Source of the DNA: Nitrospiraceae bacterium
GTDB lineage: Bacteria; Nitrospirota; Nitrospiria; Nitrospirales; UBA8639
Assembly: GCA_020632595.1 (NCBI GenBank)
Contig: JACKFF010000002.1
Coordinates: 1 to 64,000, forward strand
Length of the DNA: 64,000 nucleotides
Direction of reading: 5' to 3'
Below the pieces are notes generated by a model. The model was not told the origin of the DNA. It saw only the letters and a list, made by a program, of their open reading frames with translations, and searched no databases. The position numbers and the translations under genes are program-made. Below, one piece after another: positions 44,690-53,540 of the stretch. Positions within the stretch are counted from its first letter, which is position 1, and each line of letters begins with the position of its first letter.

Positions 44690-45871
44690 ATGAGTGTTAT
44701 GGAGCAGAAATGTGAGTGCTCAGGGGAGCGCAATGGCCTTACCGCCGATCTGGGTATTTATCTCCACGTTCCTTTTTGCAAGAAACGATGTCATTTTTGT
44801 GCTTTTTATCTTGTCCTTCATGACAAGCAGCGGGTGGAATCATTTCTACAAGCCATTGAACGAGAAATCTCACTGTATGCAAGCCAACCCGGAATGCGTG
44901 AGCGAACCGTGTCTACGGTGTATATCGGGGGGGGAACTCCCACAGTCTTAAGTCCTGGACAGTTGGCAGCAATCTTTTCCCGTATCAGATCCGGATTTTC
45001 ACTCTCGCAACAGTGTGAAATTACCGTCGAAGCGACACCGGACTCTCTCACGGATCAGTATGCTGATTTTCTTCAGCAGGCGGGCGTGACCCGTGTGAGT
45101 ATTGGAGTCCAATCCTTTGATCAACAGGAACGGACGATGTTGGGACTTTCAGGAACCGTGGCGGAAGCCATATCCGGTGTACAGATAGCGAAACAGGCCG
45201 GATTCACCAATATCAATCTTGACCTCATCTATGGGATCCCGACCCAAACCGTACAGTCATGGGAAATGACTCTGACCCAGGCTCTGGAGTTGGATCCTTC
45301 TCATTTGTCCTTGTATGCCCTTTCACTTGAAAAAGGGACTCGATTTTATACCGAATTCCGGCGAGGGCTATTTGAGGTGATGGACCCGGATTATGAGGCG
45401 TGTTTTCTGCAGCAGGCTGAAACCCAACTGGAGCCGCTCCAGTTTTCTCGATACGAACTTTCCAATTGGGGGAAGCCGGGGTATGCCTGCCAACATAATC
45501 TTCGGTATTGGAAAGGATTGGAGTATTTGGGATTAGGCCCGAGTGCCCAATCGTATGTTTCAGAAAGCCGCTATGGCAATGTGTCCAGTATCGAACATTA
45601 TTCGAAGCGCCTGGGGGCTGGGCAGCTGCCCATTGCCAATAGAGAAATATTGTCACGGGCTCAGCAAGATAAAGAACGTATTGTGTTCGGATTGCGTCTG
45701 CTTGAGGGTGTGCCAATTGATTGGGTTCAGCGGGCATCTCAAGACGATGTATGGGCAAAATCTTTTGAATCTATGGTGAAAGAAAGGTATCTTTTTGAGA
45801 CGGACACAGGTGTGCATTTAACGCAAAAGGGGCGGCGGTTCGCTGATACGGTTGGAATGCGGCTATTGTAA
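44690..45871 (+). CDS. hemW: HemW, radical SAM haem chaperone
   Basis: A 393-residue radical SAM protein. The cluster motif is CKKRCHFC (C-x3-C-x2-C, about 30-37) in HVPFCKKRCHFCAF. GGGTPT follows near 85, and the C-terminal CQHNLRYWKG is the HNxxYW motif typical of HemW rather than HemN. Family members are annotated as coproporphyrinogen III oxidases but mostly act as haem chaperones. Length is normal. GGAGG sits 10 bases before ATG 44690. Confidence 0.92.
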   Translation: MSVMEQKCECSGERNGLTADLGIYLHVPFCKKRCHFCAFYLVLHDKQRVESFLQAIEREISLYASQPGMRERTVSTVYIGGGTPTVLSPGQLAAIFSRIRSGFSLSQQCEITVEATPDSLTDQYADFLQQAGVTRVSIGVQSFDQQERTMLGLSGTVAEAISGVQIAKQAGFTNINLDLIYGIPTQTVQSWEMTLTQALELDPSHLSLYALSLEKGTRFYTEFRRGLFEVMDPDYEACFLQQAETQLEPLQFSRYELSNWGKPGYACQHNLRYWKGLEYLGLGPSAQSYVSESRYGNVSSIEHYSKRLGAGQLPIANREILSRAQQDKERIVFGLRLLEGVPIDWVQRASQDDVWAKSFESMVKERYLFETDTGVHLTQKGRRFADTVGMRLL

Positions 45872-46424
45872 AACGTGTTGGAATTTGAATCCAAACCTTG
45901 AACTGAGAGTTCGGGGTTCTTGAGAAAAAGTGCCTGCTATTAAGGCGTTTTGCTGAGAGGGGCGTAGATGGCGGATTTGGTCGGGTTATAAACAGTCTTA
46001 TGCAGAGATCTTCCACAGCTTTTGTGGATAAAATACCTTCTTGAATTTTTAAATTGCAATGAATTAAATGTTTATCGGTATGTAAAGTCAAATGCAATTA
46101 ATGGTAAAAATAATATTGAAAGGTGAAATAAAACAATTAGTTATACGATTGTATGGGGTAATCAACCGCTAGAGATCACTATAGAAATATCGTCTATTGG
46201 CGGCTAATAAAAGGTGTTTTTCCACAGGATATGGGGATAAAGATAATCTGTTCAGATGAAATGTGCCGGGGAGGATAAATAGCCAGGCCTGTTGCATGGG
46301 ATGAAAAATTTGAGCAGTATGCTCTCATCCATGACCCCGAAACCGGGGTGGGGTCAAAAATGCCTAAAAATGACGTTTTAGAACGGAAGATTTCTCTTTA
46401 TGCTGGCGTGCCGTTGTTAATGCC
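45872..46424. other. AT-rich gap with DnaA-box-like pairs and a hairpin
   Basis: A 553-bp gene-free region, with 46020-46260 strikingly AT-rich. It holds TGTGGATAA at 46023-46031 (a perfect DnaA 9-mer on the minus strand) opposed to TCTTCCACA at 46009-46017, and TTTTCCACA at 46218-46226 opposed to TGGGGATAA at 46232-46240. Near its right end, ACCCCG-AAAC-CGGGGT (46334-46349) forms a hairpin. No ORF is supported. Whether the sites are an origin, a regulatory region or chance is discussed under findings. Confidence 0.4.
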
Positions 46425-47957
46425 GTGAACCCAATTTCTCCTATCCCTCTCGTTTCCGGAGCAGAAAAATTGAACCGATCTGTTTCAACGCATCGTTTAT
46501 CCAAAAGCCGCTTTCTGGCGGGTTTGCAATGTGCCAAGCGGTTATATTTGGAAATCCATTCGCCAGAATTAGCCACTCCGCCCACGCCGGATCGCCGGGC
46601 CATCATGGATATGGGTACCGACGTTGGGGTCGTTGCCCGTCAATGTTTTCCTCATGGTGTTCTGGTTGAACAAACACACCGTCAAATTCCTGCAGCGCTC
46701 CTTCGCACCAGTGAGCTTGTAAAGGATGAAGCCATCCCCTCACTCTTTGAAGGGGCTTTTGTCTGGGAAGGCATTTTGATTCGGGTCGACATCTTAGAAC
46801 GAATTGATGCCACACGCTGGCGATTGATTGAAGTGAAGGCGACATCGAAGGTGAAAGCCACGCATCTAGACGATCTGGCCATTCAAGCTGCCGTCCTGGA
46901 GGGTGCGGGTATTGAAGTCAGCGGGTGCTTTTTGATGCATCTGAATACTCAGTATTCGTTTCTTGGCGGAGACCTGAATTTAGAAGAAATGTTTGTGTTG
47001 GAAAATAAGACCGAGGAAGTGGAAGCGCGTCGGCCATTGATTCAGGCGCAGCTTGAAGATATGTGGATGACATTGGAACAGGCGACGCCACCTCCCATTG
47101 CCCCTGATAGCCATTGCCATCAACCGTATGAATGCCCCTTTTGGAACCATTGTACAAAAGAGAAGTCTCAGCGTTGGGTGTTTCATCTTCCTGGCAGCTC
47201 GAAATTGCAATCCCTCCTCCTGGAGGAGGGGATTGAAACCATTGATGAGATTCCCGATCATATTCAGTTGTCTGCAACTCAGCAACGAGTAAAGGATAAT
47301 GTGGAATGGATCTCACCTCGGCTTCGGCCTCGGCTGCAATCGGTCAGGTTCCCGGTTCATCATTTGGATTTTGAGACTTTCATGCCGGCGATCCCGGCCT
47401 TTCCTCATACTCGTCCGTATCGGCCCATTCCCTTTCAGTGGTCTAACCATATTGAATATCCTGATGGCACGGTTGTCCATCATCATTATCTGTGCACAGA
47501 TGGCCGGGACCCTCGAGAAGAAGTGGCCCTGAGTCTGCTGGAAAGCGTAGGAGATGCCGGAACTATTTGTGTCTATTCGGAGTATGAACGATTTCTGCTT
47601 TTTGCGCTGGGTGATGTGCTGCCTCACCTGAAGCCCGTCCTCTCGAAGGTGGTTCGCAGGTTGTGGGATCTCCTTTCGGTCATCCAGGAGCATTATTATC
47701 ATCCGGATTTTCACGGATCCTACTCCATTAAAACCGTCTTGCCGGCTTTGGTGCCTGCCTTGGCTTACGATGATTTAACGATTCAAAATGGAGCGGTGGC
47801 TGCCGTCATGTATCAGAAAATGGTCTTTCATGAAACGGACTTAATGGAGCGTGCTCATATTGCGCAAGCATTACATGAATATTGTGGCAGGGACACATGG
47901 GCAATGGTTGAGCTGAGACGGGTCCTTCTGGATCGTGCCGGAGGTCGCCTGACTTAG
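46425..47957 (+). CDS. DUF2779 protein: Cas4-like Fe-S nuclease fused to DEDD exonuclease-like domain
   Basis: A 510-residue cytoplasmic protein. The N-terminal half looks like a RecB/Cas4-type nuclease: SRFLAGLQCAKRLYLE (C36 at the start), VDILE with D122, the LIEVKAT catalytic motif (E136, K138), IQAAVLEGAG, then C231, C237 and C243 in HCHQPYECPFWNHC, together the four cysteines of an AddB/Cas4-type [4Fe-4S] site. The C-terminal half carries VHHLDFETF (D315, E317), the first motif of DnaQ-type 3'-5' exonucleases, and a DTWAM-like last motif. Known family name: DUF2779. The GTG start has a weak ribosome site. Its substrate is unproven. Confidence 0.8.
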   Translation: MNPISPIPLVSGAEKLNRSVSTHRLSKSRFLAGLQCAKRLYLEIHSPELATPPTPDRRAIMDMGTDVGVVARQCFPHGVLVEQTHRQIPAALLRTSELVKDEAIPSLFEGAFVWEGILIRVDILERIDATRWRLIEVKATSKVKATHLDDLAIQAAVLEGAGIEVSGCFLMHLNTQYSFLGGDLNLEEMFVLENKTEEVEARRPLIQAQLEDMWMTLEQATPPPIAPDSHCHQPYECPFWNHCTKEKSQRWVFHLPGSSKLQSLLLEEGIETIDEIPDHIQLSATQQRVKDNVEWISPRLRPRLQSVRFPVHHLDFETFMPAIPAFPHTRPYRPIPFQWSNHIEYPDGTVVHHHYLCTDGRDPREEVALSLLESVGDAGTICVYSEYERFLLFALGDVLPHLKPVLSKVVRRLWDLLSVIQEHYYHPDFHGSYSIKTVLPALVPALAYDDLTIQNGAVAAVMYQKMVFHETDLMERAHIAQALHEYCGRDTWAMVELRRVLLDRAGGRLT

Positions 47958-48105
47958 GAAGTAGGTCAAATTCCGTTGACCCATTCATCTGTCGCTGCTA
48001 GAATTTCACCCATTCTGTCTTTCCCAGACTCCACCAGTCCAACGGTGCCTGTGTCCTAGATATTCTGAATCCTCGCCAACGAGCTTTATTTATGGAAGAT
48101 ACCTA

Positions 48106-48558
48106 GTGAATATCCTGGTATTACATGGGCCTAATCTGAATTTACTTGGAACGCGTGAGCCGACCATTTATGGAACCATTACCCTGGAAGAGGTGAATGC
48201 GTCACTGAAAAAATTGGGTATGGACTTAGGGGTCTCGGTTGAGACCCGGCAATCCAATCTGGAAGGGGAATTGGTCACCTGGATCCAGGAAGCCAACGCA
48301 CAATTTGAGGGGTTGGTGTTTAATCCTGCTGCCTATACCCATACCAGTATTGCCCTGCGAGATGCGGTTGTGGGCGTGGCAATTCCTATGGTCGAAGTGC
48401 ATTTATCGAATATCCATCGCCGGGAAAGTTTTCGTCGCCGGTCCTACCTTGCCCCGGTTTCGCTTGGGCAAATCTCTGGGTTTGGACCACAAAGTTATCT
48501 GCTTGGGCTGAGAGCGTTGGTTGATGCGCTTCAGCGGACTATCCCAGCACACCGTTAA
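48106..48558 (+). CDS. aroQ: type II 3-dehydroquinate dehydratase AroQ
   Basis: A 150-residue protein starting MNILVLHGPNLNLLGTREP, the type II DHQase signature, with NPAAYTHTSIALRDAV (about 82-97; catalytic tyrosine/asparagine/histidine region) and VEVHLSNIHRRESFR (about 105-119). It performs the third step of the shikimate pathway. The start is GTG 48106. Three further housekeeping genes follow on the same strand with gaps of 39, 42 and 87 bp (efp, accB, accC), an arrangement shared with many bacteria. Confidence 0.96.
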   Translation: MNILVLHGPNLNLLGTREPTIYGTITLEEVNASLKKLGMDLGVSVETRQSNLEGELVTWIQEANAQFEGLVFNPAAYTHTSIALRDAVVGVAIPMVEVHLSNIHRRESFRRRSYLAPVSLGQISGFGPQSYLLGLRALVDALQRTIPAHR

Positions 48559-48597
48559 CATTTCTGTTCACGTTTATTGTAAGAGGAGTTTGATGCC

Positions 48598-49158
48598 GTG
48601 ATTACGACTGCAGATTTTCGAAATGGGTCGCGATTGGAGCTAGATGGGCAACCCTATTATATTGTGGAATTTCAACATGTAAAACCCGGTAAAGGCGGAG
48701 CCTTTGTTCGAACAAAATTGAAAGGCTATAAAACGGGGAATGTCATTGATCGTACATTTCGTTCAGGAGAAAAATTCGACGAACCCAATCTTGAAGAATG
48801 CGAAATGCAGTTTCTCTATAATGCTGGCGAAGAATATGCGTTTATGGATATTAGTAGTTTTGAGCAGTTTACCTATCTTAAAAATCAATTGGGCGAAAAC
48901 GTCGATTTGCTCAAGGAAAATACCGTCGTCAAAATTTTACTGTATCATGATGAGCCGATCGCGGTAGAGTTGCCCGTGTTTATGGAGTTGAAAGTCGTGG
49001 AAACTGATCCCGGTATTCGGGGAGATACGGCATCCGGTGGGACCAAGTTGGCGGTTGTCGAGACCGGGGCCTCGGTAAAAGTGCCTCTCTATCTGGAATC
49101 CGGAGAAGTTATTAAAATTGATACCAGGACGCGCACCTATGTAGAACGGGCTCGGTAG
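48598..49158 (+). CDS. efp: elongation factor P
   Basis: A 186-residue EF-P with the N-terminal KOW-like domain (MITTADFRNGSRLELDGQPY) and two OB-type domains. The modifiable lysine is K32 in HVKPGKGGAF, the kind that is beta-lysylated in E. coli; no EpmA/EpmB gene is visible here. It relieves ribosome stalling at polyproline. The start is GTG 48598, 9 bases after AAGAGGAG. Length and spacing match the family. Confidence 0.96.
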   Translation: MITTADFRNGSRLELDGQPYYIVEFQHVKPGKGGAFVRTKLKGYKTGNVIDRTFRSGEKFDEPNLEECEMQFLYNAGEEYAFMDISSFEQFTYLKNQLGENVDLLKENTVVKILLYHDEPIAVELPVFMELKVVETDPGIRGDTASGGTKLAVVETGASVKVPLYLESGEVIKIDTRTRTYVERAR

Positions 49159-49200
49159 GCCGTGATTCCTGTCCTGCAGATATACACGAAATAGGAGATT

Positions 49201-49665
49201 ATGGCTGATTCATCCAGAAGAGAAATCGAAGACCTTGTCGAAGTGTTAAACCGGTACCACCTGACCGAGCTTGAACTCGAAAAAAAGGGAGTGCGAATAC
49301 GCATTAAACGCGATCATGTGCCGGCTTCTTCCCACTCGGTGGACGTATCAAAGACCGTAGAGGCTGGTTCTCCCCTGGAAAGGCCGGTTCCCCTCCTCTC
49401 CTCCGAACCCGCACATTTCTTGACTGTGACCTCGCCTATAGTGGGGACCTTTTATCGCTCCCCTTCTCCTGATACGGATCCCTATGTCGAAGAAGGTGAT
49501 ATCGTCAAAAAAGGGCAGGTGCTCTGCATTGTCGAAGCGATGAAACTGATGAATGAAATTGAGGCAGAAACCGATGGGAAAATCGTCAAAATTCTTGTGG
49601 AAAGTACGACTCCGGTTGAGTTCGGCCAACCACTCTATTTAATTGATCCATTGTCAGGATCGTGA
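49201..49665 (+). CDS. accB: acetyl-CoA carboxylase biotin carboxyl carrier protein AccB
   Basis: A 154-residue BCCP. The N-terminal helix is followed by a proline/serine-rich linker, then the biotinyl domain with the biotinylated lysine in CIVEAMKLMNEIEAE (near 113) and SPIVGTFYRSPSPD before it. It carries biotin for the first step of fatty acid synthesis in complex with AccC (next gene, 87 bp downstream) and AccA/AccD, which are not in the window. Confidence 0.96.
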   Translation: MADSSRREIEDLVEVLNRYHLTELELEKKGVRIRIKRDHVPASSHSVDVSKTVEAGSPLERPVPLLSSEPAHFLTVTSPIVGTFYRSPSPDTDPYVEEGDIVKKGQVLCIVEAMKLMNEIEAETDGKIVKILVESTTPVEFGQPLYLIDPLSGS

Positions 49666-49752
49666 GCTCTGGTTTTTTAGGGGAAAACGAAAAGTCGGTT
49701 GCTCTTGAGGATTAAGATGGTTCCCTCGAGTCTTTTTATCTAAGGATACGAT

Positions 49753-51102
49753 GTGTTTAAGAAAATATTGATTGCCAATCGTGGAGAAATTGCCCTGCGG
49801 GTGAATCGAGCGTGCCGTGAGTTGGGCATTCGCACCGTTGCGATTCATTCCGACGTTGATGCTCATTCACTCCATGTCCGCTATGCAGACGAGCATGTGT
49901 GCGTCGGACCTGCCGAAGGCGGACTGAGCTATCGAAATATCCCGAATGTATTGAGTGCTGCCGAAATTACCGGAGTAGATGCGATTCACCCGGGGTACGG
50001 GTTTTTAGCTGAAAATGCTCATTTTGCCGAAGTCTGCGAATCGATTGGGATTACCTTTATTGGGCCCACCTCCGAGCATATTGCTTTGCTCAGCGATAAA
50101 TCAAAAGCCCGGGCCCATATGAAGAAGCGCGGAATTCCTGTATTGCCGGGGAGCGATGGTGAAATAGACGATCCCAAAACCTGTGCCGCTATTGCCAAAA
50201 AACTTGGGTTTCCGGTTATTGTGAAAGCCTCAGCCGGTGGCGGAGGGCGTGGCATGCGGGTGGTCTGGCATGAAGAAGAGTTGACCCAGGCAATTGAGTC
50301 CGCTCAATTAGAAGCGCAAACAGCGTTTGGCCATGGGGGTGTATATCTTGAGCGTTTTTTTGAAGATCCCCGGCACATTGAATTTCAGATTATGGCGGAT
50401 AATCATGGGCATGTTGTGCATTTCCATGAACGGGATTGTTCCATCCAGCGGCGCTATCAAAAGGTGCTGGAGGAATCCCCCTCTCCGGCGTTGGACGACA
50501 CGTTACGACGAAAAATGGGGCAGGTTGCGGTTGAGGCTATCAAGTCGGTGAAGTATCGAAACGCCGGAACTGTTGAGTTTCTCATGGATCAAAGTGGAAA
50601 GTTTTATTTCATGGAAGTCAATACCCGAATTCAAGTTGAGCATCCGGTCACCGAAATGGTGACGGGAGTTGACCTGATTAAGGAGCAAATTCGTCTTGCC
50701 GCCGGTGAGGAACTTTCCTACCGACAAAAAGATATTCAATTGACCGGACATGCCATCGAATGCCGAATCAATGCCGAATGTCCGGACCGATTTACCCCAA
50801 GCCCCGGTGCCATCACCAAATTTTGTCCCCCTGGCGGACCAGGGATACGCGTCGATACCGCCATGGATACAACCGGTATTGTTCATCCCTATTACGACTC
50901 GATGATTGCAAAGCTTATCGCTTTTGGGCGAGATCGAAATGAAGCCATAGCTCGAACCAAACGGGCGTTGGATGAATTTGTAATTGACGGAATTAAAACC
51001 AGCATTCCTCTCCACCGTCGGATTCTTGACCATCCTGATTTCCAGAAGGGTCCAGTGTCGACTCGATTTTTGGACCGGCTTGTTGCTTTACAATCCCCAT
51101 GA
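49753..51102 (+). CDS. accC: biotin carboxylase subunit of acetyl-CoA carboxylase AccC
   Basis: A 449-residue ATP-grasp enzyme: FKKILIANRGEIALRVNRAC at the N-terminus, the flexible ATP-grasp loop KASAGGGGRGMRVV (about 160-173), and the active-site EVNTRIQVEHPVTE (about 295-308). It carboxylates the biotin of BCCP using bicarbonate and ATP. The start is GTG 49753. Its stop codon overlaps the thiE start by 4 bases (ATGA), so thiE is translationally coupled. Confidence 0.97.
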   Translation: MFKKILIANRGEIALRVNRACRELGIRTVAIHSDVDAHSLHVRYADEHVCVGPAEGGLSYRNIPNVLSAAEITGVDAIHPGYGFLAENAHFAEVCESIGITFIGPTSEHIALLSDKSKARAHMKKRGIPVLPGSDGEIDDPKTCAAIAKKLGFPVIVKASAGGGGRGMRVVWHEEELTQAIESAQLEAQTAFGHGGVYLERFFEDPRHIEFQIMADNHGHVVHFHERDCSIQRRYQKVLEESPSPALDDTLRRKMGQVAVEAIKSVKYRNAGTVEFLMDQSGKFYFMEVNTRIQVEHPVTEMVTGVDLIKEQIRLAAGEELSYRQKDIQLTGHAIECRINAECPDRFTPSPGAITKFCPPGGPGIRVDTAMDTTGIVHPYYDSMIAKLIAFGRDRNEAIARTKRALDEFVIDGIKTSIPLHRRILDHPDFQKGPVSTRFLDRLVALQSP

Positions 51103-51752
51103 CCGCCGTCCAAACTCCGCGAATGTTTCCTCCTGATATTTTCTCTCGATTCTATCTCATTCTGGATGACAACTGGGCCTCGCGGTGTTCGTTGCTGGAG
51201 GTCCTCCAACAGGCTAGCGAAGCAGGGGTCAAGCTGGTGCAATATCGCAATAAAACCGGATCGATGAAACAGGCCTATGATGCGGCCCTTGTCCTTCGAA
51301 AGGTGGCGACAGAGAGAGGCATGACTTTTATTGTGAATGATCGTTGTGATTTGGCGCTAGCTCTCGAGGCCGATGGGGTACATCTTGGTCAGGACGACCT
51401 TCCTCTGCTTCTTGCCCGGAAAGTCGTGGGATCTAAAATGTTGATTGGAGTTTCGACACACAATCCTGAACAGGTGCGATTGGCTACGGCGGAAGGTGCG
51501 GATTATTTAGGGTTTGGCCCTATTTTTTCAACAAGAACCAAAGCGAATCATGAGCCGGTCGTTGGTATTCAAGGCCTGGCTGGTGTTCGAAACCTGACCA
51601 CTCTTCCCATCATTGCCATTGGAGGCATCGTTCCCGGTTCCGTTCCGGCAATCCAGGGCGCAGGGGCCAATGGGGTGGCGGTGGCTTCGGCCATACTCGA
51701 TGCGGTTGATCGGCCAAGAGTCCTGGCGCAGTTTATGGTTCATTGTCAATAA
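51099..51752 (+). CDS. thiE: thiamine-phosphate synthase ThiE
   Basis: A 217-residue TIM-barrel enzyme with VQYRNKTGSMKQA (about 46-58), VNDRCDLALALEADGVHLGQ (about 78-97) and the phosphate-binding GAGANGVAVASAI near 186-198. It joins the pyrimidine and thiazole halves of thiamine phosphate. No thiamine pyrophosphate riboswitch precedes it, because it overlaps accC; its last 20 bases also overlap the end of bioD on the other strand (51733-51752). Confidence 0.95.
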   Translation: MTAVQTPRMFPPDIFSRFYLILDDNWASRCSLLEVLQQASEAGVKLVQYRNKTGSMKQAYDAALVLRKVATERGMTFIVNDRCDLALALEADGVHLGQDDLPLLLARKVVGSKMLIGVSTHNPEQVRLATAEGADYLGFGPIFSTRTKANHEPVVGIQGLAGVRNLTTLPIIAIGGIVPGSVPAIQGAGANGVAVASAILDAVDRPRVLAQFMVHCQ

Positions 51753-52479
51753 TATGCCTGGCCAATCGTTGAATTTCAGGATGGGCGGCTAGATTTTCCA
51801 CTCCGGTTCGCCAATCCTTTTGCATCGTTTGTTGAAACTCCAAGGGGCCAAATACAGGCACTTCCGACCATTCTTGAATCAGGCGAATCGTGGAGGTTCG
51901 CTGCTGAATGAAACTCTCGGTATGCGTTGTGGACAGGGGATCGTTCAGGACGATTCCACGGGGCTTTATTCCGGCACGGTTTAGTGCTTCCAAAGTCAGG
52001 AGCATATGGTTCACGCTGCCCAGGCTTGTCCGGCCCACTATGAGAACGGGAAGATTCAGCGTCGCGATCAGGTCGCGTATGGTGTGTGTTGGTGAGAGTG
52101 GAGTAAGTAAGCCTCCAGCCCCTTCCACAAGATACACGGGGTGCTGTTGCCTGAGGCGATGAAAGGCGTTGGCAATTCGGGCAAGATCAATGGTTGTTCC
52201 TGTCGCGCGCGCGCACGTTAAGGGGGCAACGGGTTGAGGGAAGGCATAGAGACAGATTGACGCGAAGGGAGGGGGAGGGGAGAGGAGACTTTGAAGACGG
52301 ACTGTGTCAGAAGTTTCTGTCTGTTGAGGATCAATACCGGTCTCGACCGGCTTCATGACACCCACTTGAAACCCTTGTTTTTTCAACCTCAGAACCAGAG
52401 CCGCTGTGACCGTTGTTTTTCCGACCCCGGTGTCGGTCGCGGTGATGAAAATGGCAAGATGGTCAGGGTGAGTGCTCAT
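51733..52479 (-). CDS. bioD: ATP-dependent dethiobiotin synthetase BioD
   Basis: A 248-residue P-loop enzyme with ITATDTGVGKTTVTAAL (about 12-28), MKPVETG (41-47) and VEGAGGLLTPL (about 118-128), which bind ATP and the diaminopelargonate carbamate. It closes the ureido ring of dethiobiotin. No bioB, bioF or bioA lies alongside, but the upstream SDR gene (52510-53271, same strand, 30-bp gap) may contribute to the pathway. It converges with and overlaps thiE. Confidence 0.94.
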   Translation of the reverse strand: MSTHPDHLAIFITATDTGVGKTTVTAALVLRLKKQGFQVGVMKPVETGIDPQQTETSDTVRLQSLLSPPPPFASICLYAFPQPVAPLTCARATGTTIDLARIANAFHRLRQQHPVYLVEGAGGLLTPLSPTHTIRDLIATLNLPVLIVGRTSLGSVNHMLLTLEALNRAGIKPRGIVLNDPLSTTHTESFIQQRTSTIRLIQEWSEVPVFGPLEFQQTMQKDWRTGVENLAAHPEIQRLARHIIDNEP

Positions 52480-52509
52480 GGTTACGGCAAGGCTGCAAAA
52501 TGAATAGAA

Positions 52510-53271
52510 TCACCAAATCCGGCTGTCCAGATTCCATATTTGTCCAGACGTATCAGGCGATAAGGCCATATGATAGATAGATGTGGCCACATATTGCAGA
52601 GAAGGCGTTCTGTGGAGGGTATGGTTGAGGGGCTTCATGGCCGCCTCCCATCCCGGTTCTGATATTGGTGAGAGATGCCAGCCTGGGAATACCATATTCA
52701 CTCGAATATTGAAGGCCCCCCACTCCTTGGCGACTGTGTGCATCAATCCAACCAGTCCTGCCTTAGATGCCGCATAGGCGGCTTGTCCTGTTACTCCTTG
52801 TTGACCAGAAAGAGAGCCAACCAAAATAACTGACCCATTATTTTGTTGCTCAAAGGTGGGGGCTATGGCTTTAAGTACGGTATAGGCACCGGTCAGGTTG
52901 GTGTGTAAAATCCGGTTCCATTCCTCAGGGGAGGTTTTGACCAGGAACTTCGAAGAGCCCATCCCCACGGCCCACACTATGACATTCAAAGATTGGTAGG
53001 ACTGTATGAATTTCCGCAGGACATCCTGAATTTGTGAGGTGTTGGTGACGTCAGCTTGAAACAGATGACTTTCTCCTCCGGCCTTGGTGATCACGGCGGC
53101 CGTTTTTTTTGCGACAGTTTGCTGTTGATGGTAATGAAGGCCTACTCTCCAACCCTGGCGTCCGAACACCGTCGCAATGGCTCCACCGATGATTCCGGAT
53201 CCTCCAAACACCATGACGTTCGAACGGGTATTTACTTTGTCCACAGGTTTTTGGCAAAAAGGGTTCTTCAC
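52510..53271 (-). CDS. short-chain dehydrogenase/reductase, FabG-like
   Basis: A 253-residue SDR: NAD(P) loop VFGGSGIIGGAIA (about 21-33), AVGMGSSK in the NNAG position (altered), catalytic serine in VGSLSG (about 149-154), and YAASKAG (about 163-169) holding Tyr and Lys, followed by RVNMVFPGW. The PG-type motif after it and the length resemble 3-oxoacyl-ACP reductases. The conserved core begins about 19 residues after the ATG 53271. Its position directly before bioD suggests a biotin-linked acyl reduction (inference). Confidence 0.85.
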   Translation of the reverse strand: MKNPFCQKPVDKVNTRSNVMVFGGSGIIGGAIATVFGRQGWRVGLHYHQQQTVAKKTAAVITKAGGESHLFQADVTNTSQIQDVLRKFIQSYQSLNVIVWAVGMGSSKFLVKTSPEEWNRILHTNLTGAYTVLKAIAPTFEQQNNGSVILVGSLSGQQGVTGQAAYAASKAGLVGLMHTVAKEWGAFNIRVNMVFPGWHLSPISEPGWEAAMKPLNHTLHRTPSLQYVATSIYHMALSPDTSGQIWNLDSRIW

Positions 53272-53540
53272 GTCTGGTCCCCACGTGTCACTGCCATTAC
53301 ATCATACAAAGGTGAAGATGATAGATGAGGGGGAGTGGTATTTGATTGACTTGGTGTCGCCCTGCATTGCATTACCCTTCGGTCTCCCTGGTTTCTAGTA
53401 CTGCATAGAGAAAAGAAATTGTCAATTCTTGAATAGTCTGTCATGCAAAATTGTGGATTTTCACATTGAATCGGGCCTGTATTGGTTGGTGTCTTGCCGG
53501 TTTTAATGATCCTATGGTAGGTTCACATCACTTTCTGCCT

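Noticed and set aside
45225..45758. 177-residue minus-strand open frame within hemW
   Set aside because: Antisense to the conserved HemW coding sequence and without a recognisable domain.
51000..51100. thiamine pyrophosphate riboswitch for thiE
   Set aside because: The region is inside accC coding sequence and thiE is translationally coupled to it.
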